The position numbers and the translations under genes were made by a program. DNA of 28,553 nucleotides from Oscillospiraceae bacterium (GTDB lineage: Bacteria > Bacillota > Clostridia > Oscillospirales > Oscillospiraceae): assembly GCA_020025545.1 (NCBI GenBank), contig JAHHRX010000025.1, forward strand, positions 1 to 28,553. Direction: 5' to 3'. Below the pieces are notes generated by a model. The model was not told where the DNA came from. It saw only the letters and a program-made list of their open reading frames with translations, and did not search any database. This document shows positions 21,800-28,553 of the stretch, one piece after another. How positions within the stretch are numbered: position 1 is the stretch's first letter; the number at the start of each line of letters is the position of its first letter.

Positions 21800-22594
21800 A
21801 TGCAAGAAAGAAAAGCCGTTCTCATCGTGTCCTTTGGCACAAGCCATTTAGACACACTGAACAAAAACATTGCTGCCATTGAGCGGGAAATTGCTGCCGC
21901 CATGCCGGATTACAGACCTGTGCGGGCCTTTACCAGCGGTGTCATCATGGACAAATTGGAAAAACGGGACGGCATCAAGATCCCCAATGTGCAGGAGGCA
22001 CTTTCCTGTCTGGACCGGGAGGGATATACCCGTGTCGTGGTGCAGCCCACCCATATCATAAACGGCGAGGAGTTTGATAAGCTGTGCCGCATGACGGAGC
22101 CGTACCGGCAGCGTCTGGAAATCAGCATCGGCAAGCCGCTGCTCACTACCGTAGAGGATTACCGAAATTTGGTCAAAGCGGTTATGGAATCCATGGAACC
22201 GCCGGAGGAGGGGGAGACCCTTATATTTATGGGTCACGGCTCTCCCCATTATGCCAATGCCGCCTATGCGCTTTTTGAGTATATGCTCCATGATTTCGGC
22301 TGGGACAGGAGCTATGTGGGCACGGTAGAGGGCTATCCGGAGCTGGAGCAGGTCATGTGCCGCATCCGGCTGCGTCCGGAGATCCGCAAGATCCGGCTCC
22401 ATCCTCTGATGGTGGTGGCAGGTGACCATGCCAAAAATGACATGTCAGGACCTGAGGCGGATTCCTGGTATAACCGGCTTTCTGAAGCGGGGTATGAGGT
22501 ACAGTGCGTTCTGCGGGGACTGGGAGAATACGAGTCGGTGCGCAGACTGTTTGCAGAGCATGCCTGCCATGCGGAAAAACTGAGCGGGTCATGA
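21800..22594 (+). CDS. cbiK: Sirohydrochlorin cobaltochelatase (anaerobic)
   Basis: 264 residues from ATG 21800, with GGAGG (21787-21791) upstream; the frame from 21740 adds 20 residues containing that ribosome site and is rejected. The N-terminus AVLIVSFGTSH is typical of the CbiK family. The metal-handling residues are His146 (FMGHGSPHYAN) and His210 (GDHAKNDMSG), matching the two catalytic His of Salmonella CbiK. It inserts Co2+ into sirohydrochlorin without ATP, committing it to the anaerobic pathway. There is no signal peptide, so it is cytoplasmic, unlike the periplasmic CbiK of Desulfovibrio. It stands alone between two divergent riboswitch operons, has no terminator after it, and so could read through into the cbiL leader. 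Confidence 0.95.
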   Translation: MQERKAVLIVSFGTSHLDTLNKNIAAIEREIAAAMPDYRPVRAFTSGVIMDKLEKRDGIKIPNVQEALSCLDREGYTRVVVQPTHIINGEEFDKLCRMTEPYRQRLEISIGKPLLTTVEDYRNLVKAVMESMEPPEEGETLIFMGHGSPHYANAAYALFEYMLHDFGWDRSYVGTVEGYPELEQVMCRIRLRPEIRKIRLHPLMVVAGDHAKNDMSGPEADSWYNRLSEAGYEVQCVLRGLGEYESVRRLFAEHACHAEKLSGS

Positions 22595-22609
22595 GGGAAT
22601 GGGGATGTG

Positions 22610-22638
22610 TTGACAAGAAAGTGCCCCATTGGTATAAT
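22610..22638 (+). promoter_or_regulatory. Consensus sigma-A promoter of the cbiL-hem operon
   Basis: TTGACA (22610-22615), a 17-nt spacer and TATAAT (22633-22638): a perfect match at both hexamers. It starts 15 nt after the cbiK stop. Confidence 0.95.
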
Positions 22639-22654
22639 TGACCCAGATCAACAG

Positions 22655-22840
22655 GCTTAAGTGCTGTGAAAGCCCCCCGGGGCTTTGACGGAGAATAGGG
22701 AATCCGGTTCAATTCCGGAACGGTACCGCCACTGTGTGTGGGGAGGGTCGTGCGCAAGGCGAAAGCCAGTCATTGGGAACCGGTTCCTGAGAAGGCGGCG
22801 TGCGGACTGCAGATCCACGAGTCAGGAGACCTGCTTAATG
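22655..22840 (+). promoter_or_regulatory. Cobalamin riboswitch 3 (upstream of cbiL-hem operon)
   Basis: P1 can form from TTAAG (22657-22661) and CTTAA (22834-22838). The core has GAATAGGGAATCCGG, TTCAATTCCGGAACGGTACCGCC, CACTGT, and the full B12 box GAGTCAGGAGACCTGC (22819-22834), identical to that of riboswitch 1. A hairpin (about 22846-22878, CCTCC/GGAGG) lies between it and the terminator and may be the anti-terminating partner. Confidence 0.97.
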
Positions 22841-22896
22841 CATCGGCACCACGGCCTCCGGCGGAGGAATATGGTGCTTGTGACGCAGAAAAATGG

Positions 22897-22928
22897 CTGC
22901 GGCAGTCAAAAGACTGCCGCAGTTTTTT
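22897..22928 (+). terminator. Riboswitch-controlled terminator before cbiL
   Basis: An 11-bp perfect stem CTGCGGCAGTC (22897-22907) / GACTGCCGCAG (22912-22922), loop AAAA, then six T's (22923-22928). It ends 23 nt before the cbiL ATG. Confidence 0.95.
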
Positions 22929-22951
22929 AGAAACAATACAGGAGAAACGGT

Positions 22952-23638
22952 ATGAGAAAAGGAAAATTGTACGGCCTTGGTGTTGGCCCCGGGGATCCGG
23001 AACTGCTGACACTGAAGGCGGTCCGGCTGCTAAGGGAAGCGGATGTGATCGCAGTACCCGACAAGGGAACCGGCGAAAAAACGGCCCTGCGGATCGTGGA
23101 GCAGTTTGTTGGGGGGAAGGAGCTGATTTTCTGTCCCACCCCCATGCTGCGGGACAGAAGCCAGTGGGACAGATACCATGAAGAAATAGCAGACAGAATC
23201 TGCAGAATTTTGGATGCGGGCAAAAATGTGTCCTTTATCACTCTGGGAGACCCGACCATTTATTCCACCTATATCTACGTCCACAAGAAGGTGGCGGCCA
23301 GAGGATATGAGGCAGAACTGGTGCCCGGCGTGACCTCCTTCTGCGCTGTCGCTGCCCGGCTGGGTGTGTCCCTCTGCGAAGGGGACGAACGGCTTATGGT
23401 GATTCCCGGCAGCTGTGAGCTGAAGGATACCATGGACATTCAGGCCAACAAGGTCTTTATGAAATCAGGAAAGGGGATCCTGCAGCTGCAGCAGCAGCTG
23501 AATCAGGCTGGGCTTCTGGATGGAGCCGCCATGGTGGAAAACTGCGGAATGGAAAATGAGCGTGTATGGCCTCGTTTTGGAGATATGAAAGAAAACAGCG
23601 GATATTTTTCCGTGGTGGTCGTCAAGGAGCGTGGGTAA
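22952..23638 (+). CDS. cbiL: Cobalt-precorrin-2 C20-methyltransferase
   Basis: A 228-residue protein with AGGAG (22940-22944) 7 nt before the ATG. The SAM loop GLGVGPGDPELLTLKA is near the N-terminus; ITLGDPTIYSTYIYV and VPGVTSFCAVAARLG are typical of CbiL/CobI. It adds the C20 methyl group to cobalt-factor II/precorrin-2. It is the first gene after riboswitch 3 and is thus separated from the other ring-modifying enzymes, which lie on the opposite strand. Three nt separate it from hemA. Confidence 0.95.
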   Translation: MRKGKLYGLGVGPGDPELLTLKAVRLLREADVIAVPDKGTGEKTALRIVEQFVGGKELIFCPTPMLRDRSQWDRYHEEIADRICRILDAGKNVSFITLGDPTIYSTYIYVHKKVAARGYEAELVPGVTSFCAVAARLGVSLCEGDERLMVIPGSCELKDTMDIQANKVFMKSGKGILQLQQQLNQAGLLDGAAMVENCGMENERVWPRFGDMKENSGYFSVVVVKERG

Positions 23639-23641
23639 GCT

Positions 23642-24841
23642 GTGAAAATTGTAATGTCCGGACTGGAGCATGAGCTGGCTCCCATTGCCCTGCGGGAAAA
23701 GCTGTCTTTTACCAAGGCCCAGAATGTGAAAATGGTGGACATTCTTCGATCCCGGCCCCATGTGCGGGGCTGCGTTCTGATTTCTACCTGCAACAGAACG
23801 GAGCTGTATCTTTCCTGCGACGGGGAAGTGGAGCCGGGAAGGCTCCTGTGTCAGGCAGCCAGTGTTTCCTATGAGCCTTACCGGGATGTGTTTGTGACCC
23901 GGCAGGGAGAAGACGCAGCAAGACACCTGATGGAGGTGGCTGCAGGGCTGCGCTCCCGGATCTGGGGAGAGGATCAGATCATTGCACAGGTAAAAGATGC
24001 CATTTCCCTTGCCCGGCAGGGCGGGGGCACCGACTCCGTTTTGGAGACCCTGTTCCGGACTGCGATCGCCTCCGGCAAGGAGGTGCGCACAAAAGTGCAT
24101 CTCACAGCCCTGCCCACCTCTGCGGCCAGCATGGCAGTGGCACTTCTGAAGGAAAAAATGGGAGATCTGAGAGGAAAGCGGGCGCTGGTTATCGGCAATG
24201 GGGAGATGGGACGGCTGTCTGCCTCCCTGCTGCAAAGCGAAGGCTGTCAGGTGGCGGTGACGCTGCGAACCTATCGCCACGGTCAGACCATTGTGCCCCC
24301 CGGCTGCAGTGTGGTGCCCTATGATGAGCGGGAGCTCCATATGGACGGGGCGAATATTGTAATCTCCGCCACCACCAGCCCCCACCATACGGTGACGCTG
24401 GAGCAGATGGAAAGCCTTGCTGTCCGTCCTGCAGTCCTTGTGGATCTGGCAATCCCCCGTGACATCCAGCAGGAAGTGGGGAGCCTGCCGGGCGTGGCTC
24501 TTTACAACATCGACGATATAGGGGATTTTTCCGCCATCCGTCAGGTGCCGGAGCAGGTGAGTGAGATTATCAATGCCCATCTGGATAATTTCTACCGCTG
24601 GCTCAACTACAGGGACTGTATGGGCCCGGCAGATCGGCTGAAGCATGCTATCGTGGACAGATTGCTGACAGCCAGAGAACTGGAAAAGGAAATTTCGGAA
24701 ACGGAGCTTCTGGAGCTTGCGGTGGGAAAAACCGTGGATCTGCTGGTGAGCGGTCTGGCAGAGCGGATCACTGCAGAACAGCTTACAAAATGTGAAACAA
24801 AAATTCGGGCCCGTACCACCGGAAAACAGGTGGTTGGCTGA
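23642..24841 (+). CDS. hemA: Glutamyl-tRNA reductase
   Basis: A 399-residue protein from a GTG start; AAGGAG lies 13 nt upstream, a little far, and an in-frame ATG follows at residue 5. GTG is preferred because KIVMSGLEHELAPIALREKL aligns with the usual N-terminus. The catalytic Cys50 sits in ISTCNRTE, the same position as in E. coli; residues 184-200 hold the NADPH-binding segment ALVIGNGEMGRLSASLL, followed by a C-terminal helical dimerisation domain. It reduces Glu-tRNA to glutamate-1-semialdehyde, the first committed step of C5 tetrapyrrole synthesis. hemL, the next step, is not in the window and may lie beyond hemB. Confidence 0.96.
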   Translation: MKIVMSGLEHELAPIALREKLSFTKAQNVKMVDILRSRPHVRGCVLISTCNRTELYLSCDGEVEPGRLLCQAASVSYEPYRDVFVTRQGEDAARHLMEVAAGLRSRIWGEDQIIAQVKDAISLARQGGGTDSVLETLFRTAIASGKEVRTKVHLTALPTSAASMAVALLKEKMGDLRGKRALVIGNGEMGRLSASLLQSEGCQVAVTLRTYRHGQTIVPPGCSVVPYDERELHMDGANIVISATTSPHHTVTLEQMESLAVRPAVLVDLAIPRDIQQEVGSLPGVALYNIDDIGDFSAIRQVPEQVSEIINAHLDNFYRWLNYRDCMGPADRLKHAIVDRLLTARELEKEISETELLELAVGKTVDLLVSGLAERITAEQLTKCETKIRARTTGKQVVG

Positions 24842-24853
24842 GAGGAAATGCCT

Positions 24854-25303
24854 ATGGATCTGGAAGAATATCGATTCCCTATGTTCATAAGCCTCCGTAA
24901 CCGCCGTGCCGTGGTCGTGGGGGCGGGGAAAATTGCTCTGCGGAGGGTGGAGGTGCTGCTGCGCTTCGGTGCAGATGTGACGGTCATTGCCCCCGACTGC
25001 CGGGCGCTTCCTCAGGGCGTTCACCATATTTCGAGAGCCTATGTCCCGGGAGATCTCTCCGGGGCATTTCTGGCAGTTGCGGCAACCGATGACCGGCAGG
25101 TGAATCTTGCGGTCGGTGAGGAAGCGAAAAGTGCCAATATTTTTGTCAGCGTGGCAGACAGCAGGGAGGAGAGCACCTTCTTCTTTCCTGCCATCTGTAC
25201 CGGCAGCGGACTTGTTTCCGGGGTGGTGTCCAAGGGGGATGACCACCATAAAACCGCACGGGCGGCAAAGGCCATCCGTGCCCTATTGGAGGATGCACAA
25301 TGA
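24854..25303 (+). CDS. sirC: Precorrin-2 dehydrogenase, short form (CysG N-terminal/Met8/SirC type)
   Basis: 149 residues from ATG 24854; AGAGG (24841-24845) is 8 nt upstream. A start at ATG 24848 would leave only 2 nt and is less likely. The Rossmann segment VVVGAGKIALRRVEVLLRFG and AVAATDDRQVN give the NAD-binding, Asp-containing active site, and FFFPAICTGSGLVSGVVSKG matches the family. It oxidises precorrin-2 to sirohydrochlorin. It is short: the C-terminal helical/chelatase part of Met8p and CysG is absent, which fits the presence of a separate chelatase (CbiK). It overlaps hemC by ATGA. Confidence 0.9.
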   Translation: MDLEEYRFPMFISLRNRRAVVVGAGKIALRRVEVLLRFGADVTVIAPDCRALPQGVHHISRAYVPGDLSGAFLAVAATDDRQVNLAVGEEAKSANIFVSVADSREESTFFFPAICTGSGLVSGVVSKGDDHHKTARAAKAIRALLEDAQ

Positions 25304-26178
25304 AGCAAATACGGATCGGCAGCCGGGAAAGCCGTCTTGCAGTTATCCAGTCCGAAATGGTGATGGATGCGATTCGCGCCTATGACCCGGAGATGGAGCC
25401 CCAGCTCATTACCATGAAAACCACCGGGGATAAGATCCTGGATAAAACACTGGATAAAATCGGCGGAAAGGGCCTGTTCGTGAAGGAACTGGATGCAGCC
25501 CTTCTGGACAGGCGGGTGGACATCACGGTTCACAGCAGCAAGGATCTTCCCATGGAGATCGACAAACGGCTGCCGCTGGTGGCTTTTTCCAGACGGGCAG
25601 ATCCCAGAGATGTACTGGTGCTTCCGGAGGGAAAGAAGGAAATTGACTTTTCAAAGCCCATTGGCTGCTCATCCTTTCGCCGACAGCTGCAGCTGCGAAA
25701 ACTCTTCCCAGAGGCAAAGCTTGCACCCATCCGGGGCAATGTGCTCACCAGACTGCAGAAGCTGGATAGAGGGGAGTTTTCTGCTCTGGTGCTGGCAAGC
25801 GCAGGGCTTACGAGGCTGGGCCTTGAAAACCGCATCAGCCGATATTTTTCTGTGGAGGAGATCCTGCCGGCGGCGGGACAGGCCATTCTGGCGGTGCAGG
25901 CAAGAGAAGATGTGGATGTATCCTGTCTTGCGGGATTCAACGACCGGCAGGCACAAAGCTGCCTGCTGGCAGAGCGGGCCTTTGTGCGGTCACTGGGTGG
26001 GGGGTGCAGCTCCCCGGTTGCGGCCTATGCGGTTTTGTCCGGGGATACTCTGACTCTGAAGGGAATGTACGTAACAGCGGATGAAAGACTTTATTTTGAA
26101 ACGATTTCCGGCAGCGCCGACCAGTGCGAAGCAATGGGAGAAACGCTGGCACGGGAGATGAGGAGGAAATATCAGTGA
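25300..26178 (+). CDS. hemC: Porphobilinogen deaminase (hydroxymethylbilane synthase)
   Basis: A 292-residue protein. IRIGSRESRLAVIQSE begins it; VHSSKDLP carries the catalytic Asp; GCSSFRRQLQL and RGNVLTRLQKL bind the carboxylates of the growing chain; and LGGGCSSPVAAYA contains Cys236, the attachment point of the dipyrromethane cofactor. It joins four porphobilinogen units into hydroxymethylbilane. It overlaps sirC by ATGA and the next gene by GTGA. Confidence 0.96.
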   Translation: MKQIRIGSRESRLAVIQSEMVMDAIRAYDPEMEPQLITMKTTGDKILDKTLDKIGGKGLFVKELDAALLDRRVDITVHSSKDLPMEIDKRLPLVAFSRRADPRDVLVLPEGKKEIDFSKPIGCSSFRRQLQLRKLFPEAKLAPIRGNVLTRLQKLDRGEFSALVLASAGLTRLGLENRISRYFSVEEILPAAGQAILAVQAREDVDVSCLAGFNDRQAQSCLLAERAFVRSLGGGCSSPVAAYAVLSGDTLTLKGMYVTADERLYFETISGSADQCEAMGETLAREMRRKYQ

Positions 26179-27668
26179 AAGTCGGACAGGTGATTTTGGT
26201 GGGGGCCGGTCCCGGCGATCCGGGACTGCTCACCGTGAAGGGCCGACAGGCCATTGAGTCGGCAGAGGTGGTGGTCTACGACCGTCTGGTCAGTCAGACC
26301 ATTCTGGATCTGATGCCGGAGCAGGCAGAAAAAATCAATGTGGGCAAGGAATCTTCCCACCATCTGGTGCCTCAGGAGGACATCAATCAGCTCTTGCTGG
26401 AAAAAGCGCTGGAGGGAAAACGGGTGGTTCGTCTGAAGGGCGGCGACCCCTTCCTGTTTGGCCGTGGCGGCGAGGAGCTGGAGCTGCTGGCGCAGCACAA
26501 GGTGCCGTTTGAGGAGATCCCGGGCATCACCTCTGCCATTGCCGTGCCTGCCTATGCGGGCATCCCTGTGACCCACCGGGATTTCTGCTCCTCCTTGCAC
26601 ATTGTCACGGGACATCAGAGAGCCGGACAGCCCCTCAGTATTCCATTTGATGCCCTGGTGCAGACCGGGGGAACACTGGTCTTTCTTATGGGCGTAAGTG
26701 CACTGAACGAAATCTGCGCTGGGCTTTTAAAGGCCGGGATGGACCCGGATATGCCGGCGGCGGTTATTGAAAAGGGTACGACTCCGCAGCAAAGACCGGT
26801 CCTTGCGCCGCTTTCTGCCCTGCCGGAAACGGCAAAGGCAAAGCGGGTAAAAAGTCCTGCCATCATTGTTGTGGGAAAGGTCTGTGCCCTTTCGGAGCGG
26901 TTTGACTGGTTCGACCGCCTGCCCTTAAAGGGAAGACATGTGATCGTCACAAGACCCAGAGCGCGGGCGGGCACGCTTTCTGACCGGCTGCGGGCGCTGG
27001 GAGCACAGGTCACGGAATTTCCCTGCATTGAAACCGTGCCCTATGCTCCATGCCTGGAAATGGAGCGTGCGGTGGAAGCCATCGGAAACTACGAGTGGCT
27101 GGCATTTACCAGTCCTGCCGGGGTTTCTGCCCTCATAGACATGCTGGACAGACAGAACCGGGATGTGCGGGCACTGGGGCAGATCAAGCTGGCGGCCATC
27201 GGCCCCGGCACGGACCGGGAACTGCGAAAGCACGGTCTGCGGGCAGATCTCATCCCGGAGGTTTATGACGGTGCCCATCTGGCGCAGGCTCTGTGTGCGG
27301 CAAAGCCTGCGGGAAAAGTGCTGATCCTGCGGGCGCAGTGGGGGACTCCTCAGTTGACACAGGGGCTGGACAGGGGTAAAATCTCTTATGAAGATATCCG
27401 CTGCTACGAAACCCGGTACGACTGCCCCGACACGGAGAAAATTCGCCGGCTGCTGCAGGAAGAAAATGCACCGATTGTTACATTCACCAGCGCTTCTACG
27501 GTAAAAGGCTTTGTTTCTGCCCTTGGGGATATGGACTATTCCCGTATTACGGCTGCCTGCATTGGCCTGCAGACCGAGGGAGAGGCAAAAAAACAGAATT
27601 TGCATACCATCACCGCCAAAGAGGCGACCATGGATGCACTGATCCAGCGGATCATGGAAGGAGAATAA
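26175..27668 (+). CDS. cobA-hemD: Fusion of uroporphyrinogen-III C-methyltransferase and uroporphyrinogen-III synthase
   Basis: 497 residues from GTG 26175, which has AGGAGG (26161-26166) 8 nt upstream and overlaps the hemC stop by GTGA; the ATG at 26124 lies inside hemC and is rejected. Residues 1-about 245 are CobA/SUMT: ILVGAGPGDPGLLTVKG, LKGGDPFLFGRGGEE, PGITSAIAVPAYAGIPVTHR and FLMGV. Residues about 253-497 are HemD: GRHVIVTRPRARAGTLSDRL, FTSPAGVSAL, AAIGPGTDREL and TFTSASTVKGF. The protein closes hydroxymethylbilane to uroporphyrinogen III and then methylates C2 and C7 to precorrin-2. This fusion is common in clostridia and channels the branch-point intermediate towards siro/cobalamin products. 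Confidence 0.96.
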   Translation: MKVGQVILVGAGPGDPGLLTVKGRQAIESAEVVVYDRLVSQTILDLMPEQAEKINVGKESSHHLVPQEDINQLLLEKALEGKRVVRLKGGDPFLFGRGGEELELLAQHKVPFEEIPGITSAIAVPAYAGIPVTHRDFCSSLHIVTGHQRAGQPLSIPFDALVQTGGTLVFLMGVSALNEICAGLLKAGMDPDMPAAVIEKGTTPQQRPVLAPLSALPETAKAKRVKSPAIIVVGKVCALSERFDWFDRLPLKGRHVIVTRPRARAGTLSDRLRALGAQVTEFPCIETVPYAPCLEMERAVEAIGNYEWLAFTSPAGVSALIDMLDRQNRDVRALGQIKLAAIGPGTDRELRKHGLRADLIPEVYDGAHLAQALCAAKPAGKVLILRAQWGTPQLTQGLDRGKISYEDIRCYETRYDCPDTEKIRRLLQEENAPIVTFTSASTVKGFVSALGDMDYSRITAACIGLQTEGEAKKQNLHTITAKEATMDALIQRIMEGE

Positions 27669-27670
27669 TC

Positions 27671-28553
27671 ATGGAACTGGTACAAAGACCCCGCCGCCTG
27701 CGAAACGGCGAGCCTCTTCGCCGTATGTGTCGGGAAACCAGGCTTTCTGCGGACAGCCTGATTTATCCGATCTTTGTGGACGAGCTGCTGTCCGGCAAGC
27801 GTCCCATCGAATCCCTGCCCGGACAGTATCAGTACGGTCTGGATGCTGTGGAGGAAGCTGTTGCCCAGTGTCTGCAGGCAGGTGTCAGCAGCTGCATCCT
27901 GTTTGGCATCCCTTCCCATAAAGATGCCCTTGGTTCCTCTGCCTGGGACCCCGAAGGGGTCATCCAGAAGGCAATCCGGAAAATCAAGGCTGCATACCCT
28001 GACTTTTATGTGATCACAGATGTGTGCATGTGTGAGTACACCGACCACGGCCACTGCGGCGCGCTTTGCGACCATCAGGTGGATAATGACGCAACGCTTA
28101 CGCTGCTGTCCAAGGTAGCTTTGTCCCATGCCCGTGCCGGTGCCGATATGGTGGCTCCCTCTGACATGATGGATGGCCGTGTGGCATACATTCGGGAGAC
28201 TCTGGACAAGGAGGGCTTTCTAAACGTGCCCATTATGGCCTACTCTGCCAAGTACGCCTCTGCGTTTTACGGCCCCTTCCGCGCTGCGGCAGGCTCCGCG
28301 CCGTCCTTTGGAGACAGAAAGAGCTATCAGATGGACCCCCACAACCGGAAAGAGGCCATCAAGGAATGCGCACTGGACGTTCAGGAGGGAGCAGACATTA
28401 TTATGGTAAAGCCCGCCCTTTCCTATCTGGATATCATCCGGGAGTGCTCCGATGCCTTTGACGTGCCCATGGCTGCCTACTCCGTTTCCGGTGAGTACGC
28501 CATGATCAAGGCGGCGGCACAGGCAGGTCTGGTGGACGAATACAGGATCATGT
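27671..28553 (+). CDS. hemB: Delta-aminolevulinate dehydratase (porphobilinogen synthase), 3' end cut off
   Basis: The first 294 codons are visible; the gene runs off the window. ATG 27671 follows GGAAGGAG by 8 nt and is 2 nt after the cobA-hemD stop. The N-terminus has RRLRNGEPLRRMCRET; the metal site is C119-x-C121-x7-C129 (CMCEYTDHGHC), the zinc-type cysteine triad; the catalytic lysines are K194 (AYSAKYASAFYGPFR) and K247 (IIMVKPALSYLD, Schiff base). It condenses two aminolevulinate molecules to porphobilinogen. About 30 residues should be missing from the C-terminus compared with usual family length. Confidence 0.97.
   Translation, partial: MELVQRPRRLRNGEPLRRMCRETRLSADSLIYPIFVDELLSGKRPIESLPGQYQYGLDAVEEAVAQCLQAGVSSCILFGIPSHKDALGSSAWDPEGVIQKAIRKIKAAYPDFYVITDVCMCEYTDHGHCGALCDHQVDNDATLTLLSKVALSHARAGADMVAPSDMMDGRVAYIRETLDKEGFLNVPIMAYSAKYASAFYGPFRAAAGSAPSFGDRKSYQMDPHNRKEAIKECALDVQEGADIIMVKPALSYLDIIRECSDAFDVPMAAYSVSGEYAMIKAAAQAGLVDEYRIM

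Noticed and set aside
21518..21847. Minus-strand frame of 109 residues between cbiA and cbiK
   Set aside because: It overlaps the cbiA promoter, riboswitch 2 and the cbiK start, has no known motif, and its sequence is explained by these elements.
22685..23181. Small plus-strand frames over riboswitch 3 and the start of cbiL
   Set aside because: They cross the aptamer and terminator, and the longer one is out of frame with cbiL.
23465..25249. A 594-residue minus-strand frame across cbiL, hemA and sirC
   Set aside because: It spans three well-supported plus-strand genes and has no recognisable motif or ribosome site.

Overview
The window looks like a chromosomal segment of a low-to-mid GC anaerobic Firmicute, most likely a gut clostridium of the Oscillospirales type. 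This is inferred from four things: strong Gram-positive Shine-Dalgarno sites, a lipoprotein-anchored ABC binding protein, a sortase-type wall-anchored glycosidase with FIVAR repeats, and an anaerobic (early cobalt insertion, CbiK type) cobalamin pathway. The species cannot be named from the sequence alone.

Layout. Positions 1-245 are the end of a ribosomal RNA operon (3' end of 5S rRNA, tRNA-Asn, terminator). Positions 520-4142 hold a tightly overlapping three-gene unit: a PlsC-like acyltransferase, a GT8 glycosyltransferase, and a protein that fuses a GT8 domain to a second PlsC-like acyltransferase. It is probably a glycolipid or acylated-glycan pathway. Positions 4322-10141 hold one very large secreted, wall-anchored GH84 beta-N-acetylglucosaminidase with its own promoter and three hairpins behind it.

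Positions 10227-28553 are a cobalamin (B12) regulon with three separate cobalamin riboswitches. Each sits behind a promoter with a perfect TTGACA -35 box, a 17-nt spacer and a near-consensus -10 box, and each is followed by an intrinsic terminator. Riboswitch 1 controls a corrinoid-type ABC importer (btuF-btuC-btuD). Riboswitch 2, on the minus strand, controls cbiA-cbiC-cbiD-cbiF-cbiG-cbiH-cbiJET. Riboswitch 3 controls cbiL-hemA-sirC-hemC-cobA/hemD-hemB, and hemB runs off the window end. The cobaltochelatase gene cbiK lies between the two divergent biosynthetic operons with its own promoter and no riboswitch.

Together these genes cover glutamyl-tRNA to uroporphyrinogen III except hemL, then precorrin-2, sirohydrochlorin, cobalt insertion and every corrin-ring step to cob(II)yrinate a,c-diamide. 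The later steps (adenosylation, cbiP, cbiB, cobU/S/T/C) and a cobalt importer are not in the window. I found no CRISPR array, insertion sequence or prophage. The points most worth a second look are the acyltransferase/GT8/GT8-acyltransferase unit, the atypical B12 box in riboswitch 2, the three-enzyme CbiJ-CbiE-CbiT fusion, and the placing of general tetrapyrrole genes under B12 control.
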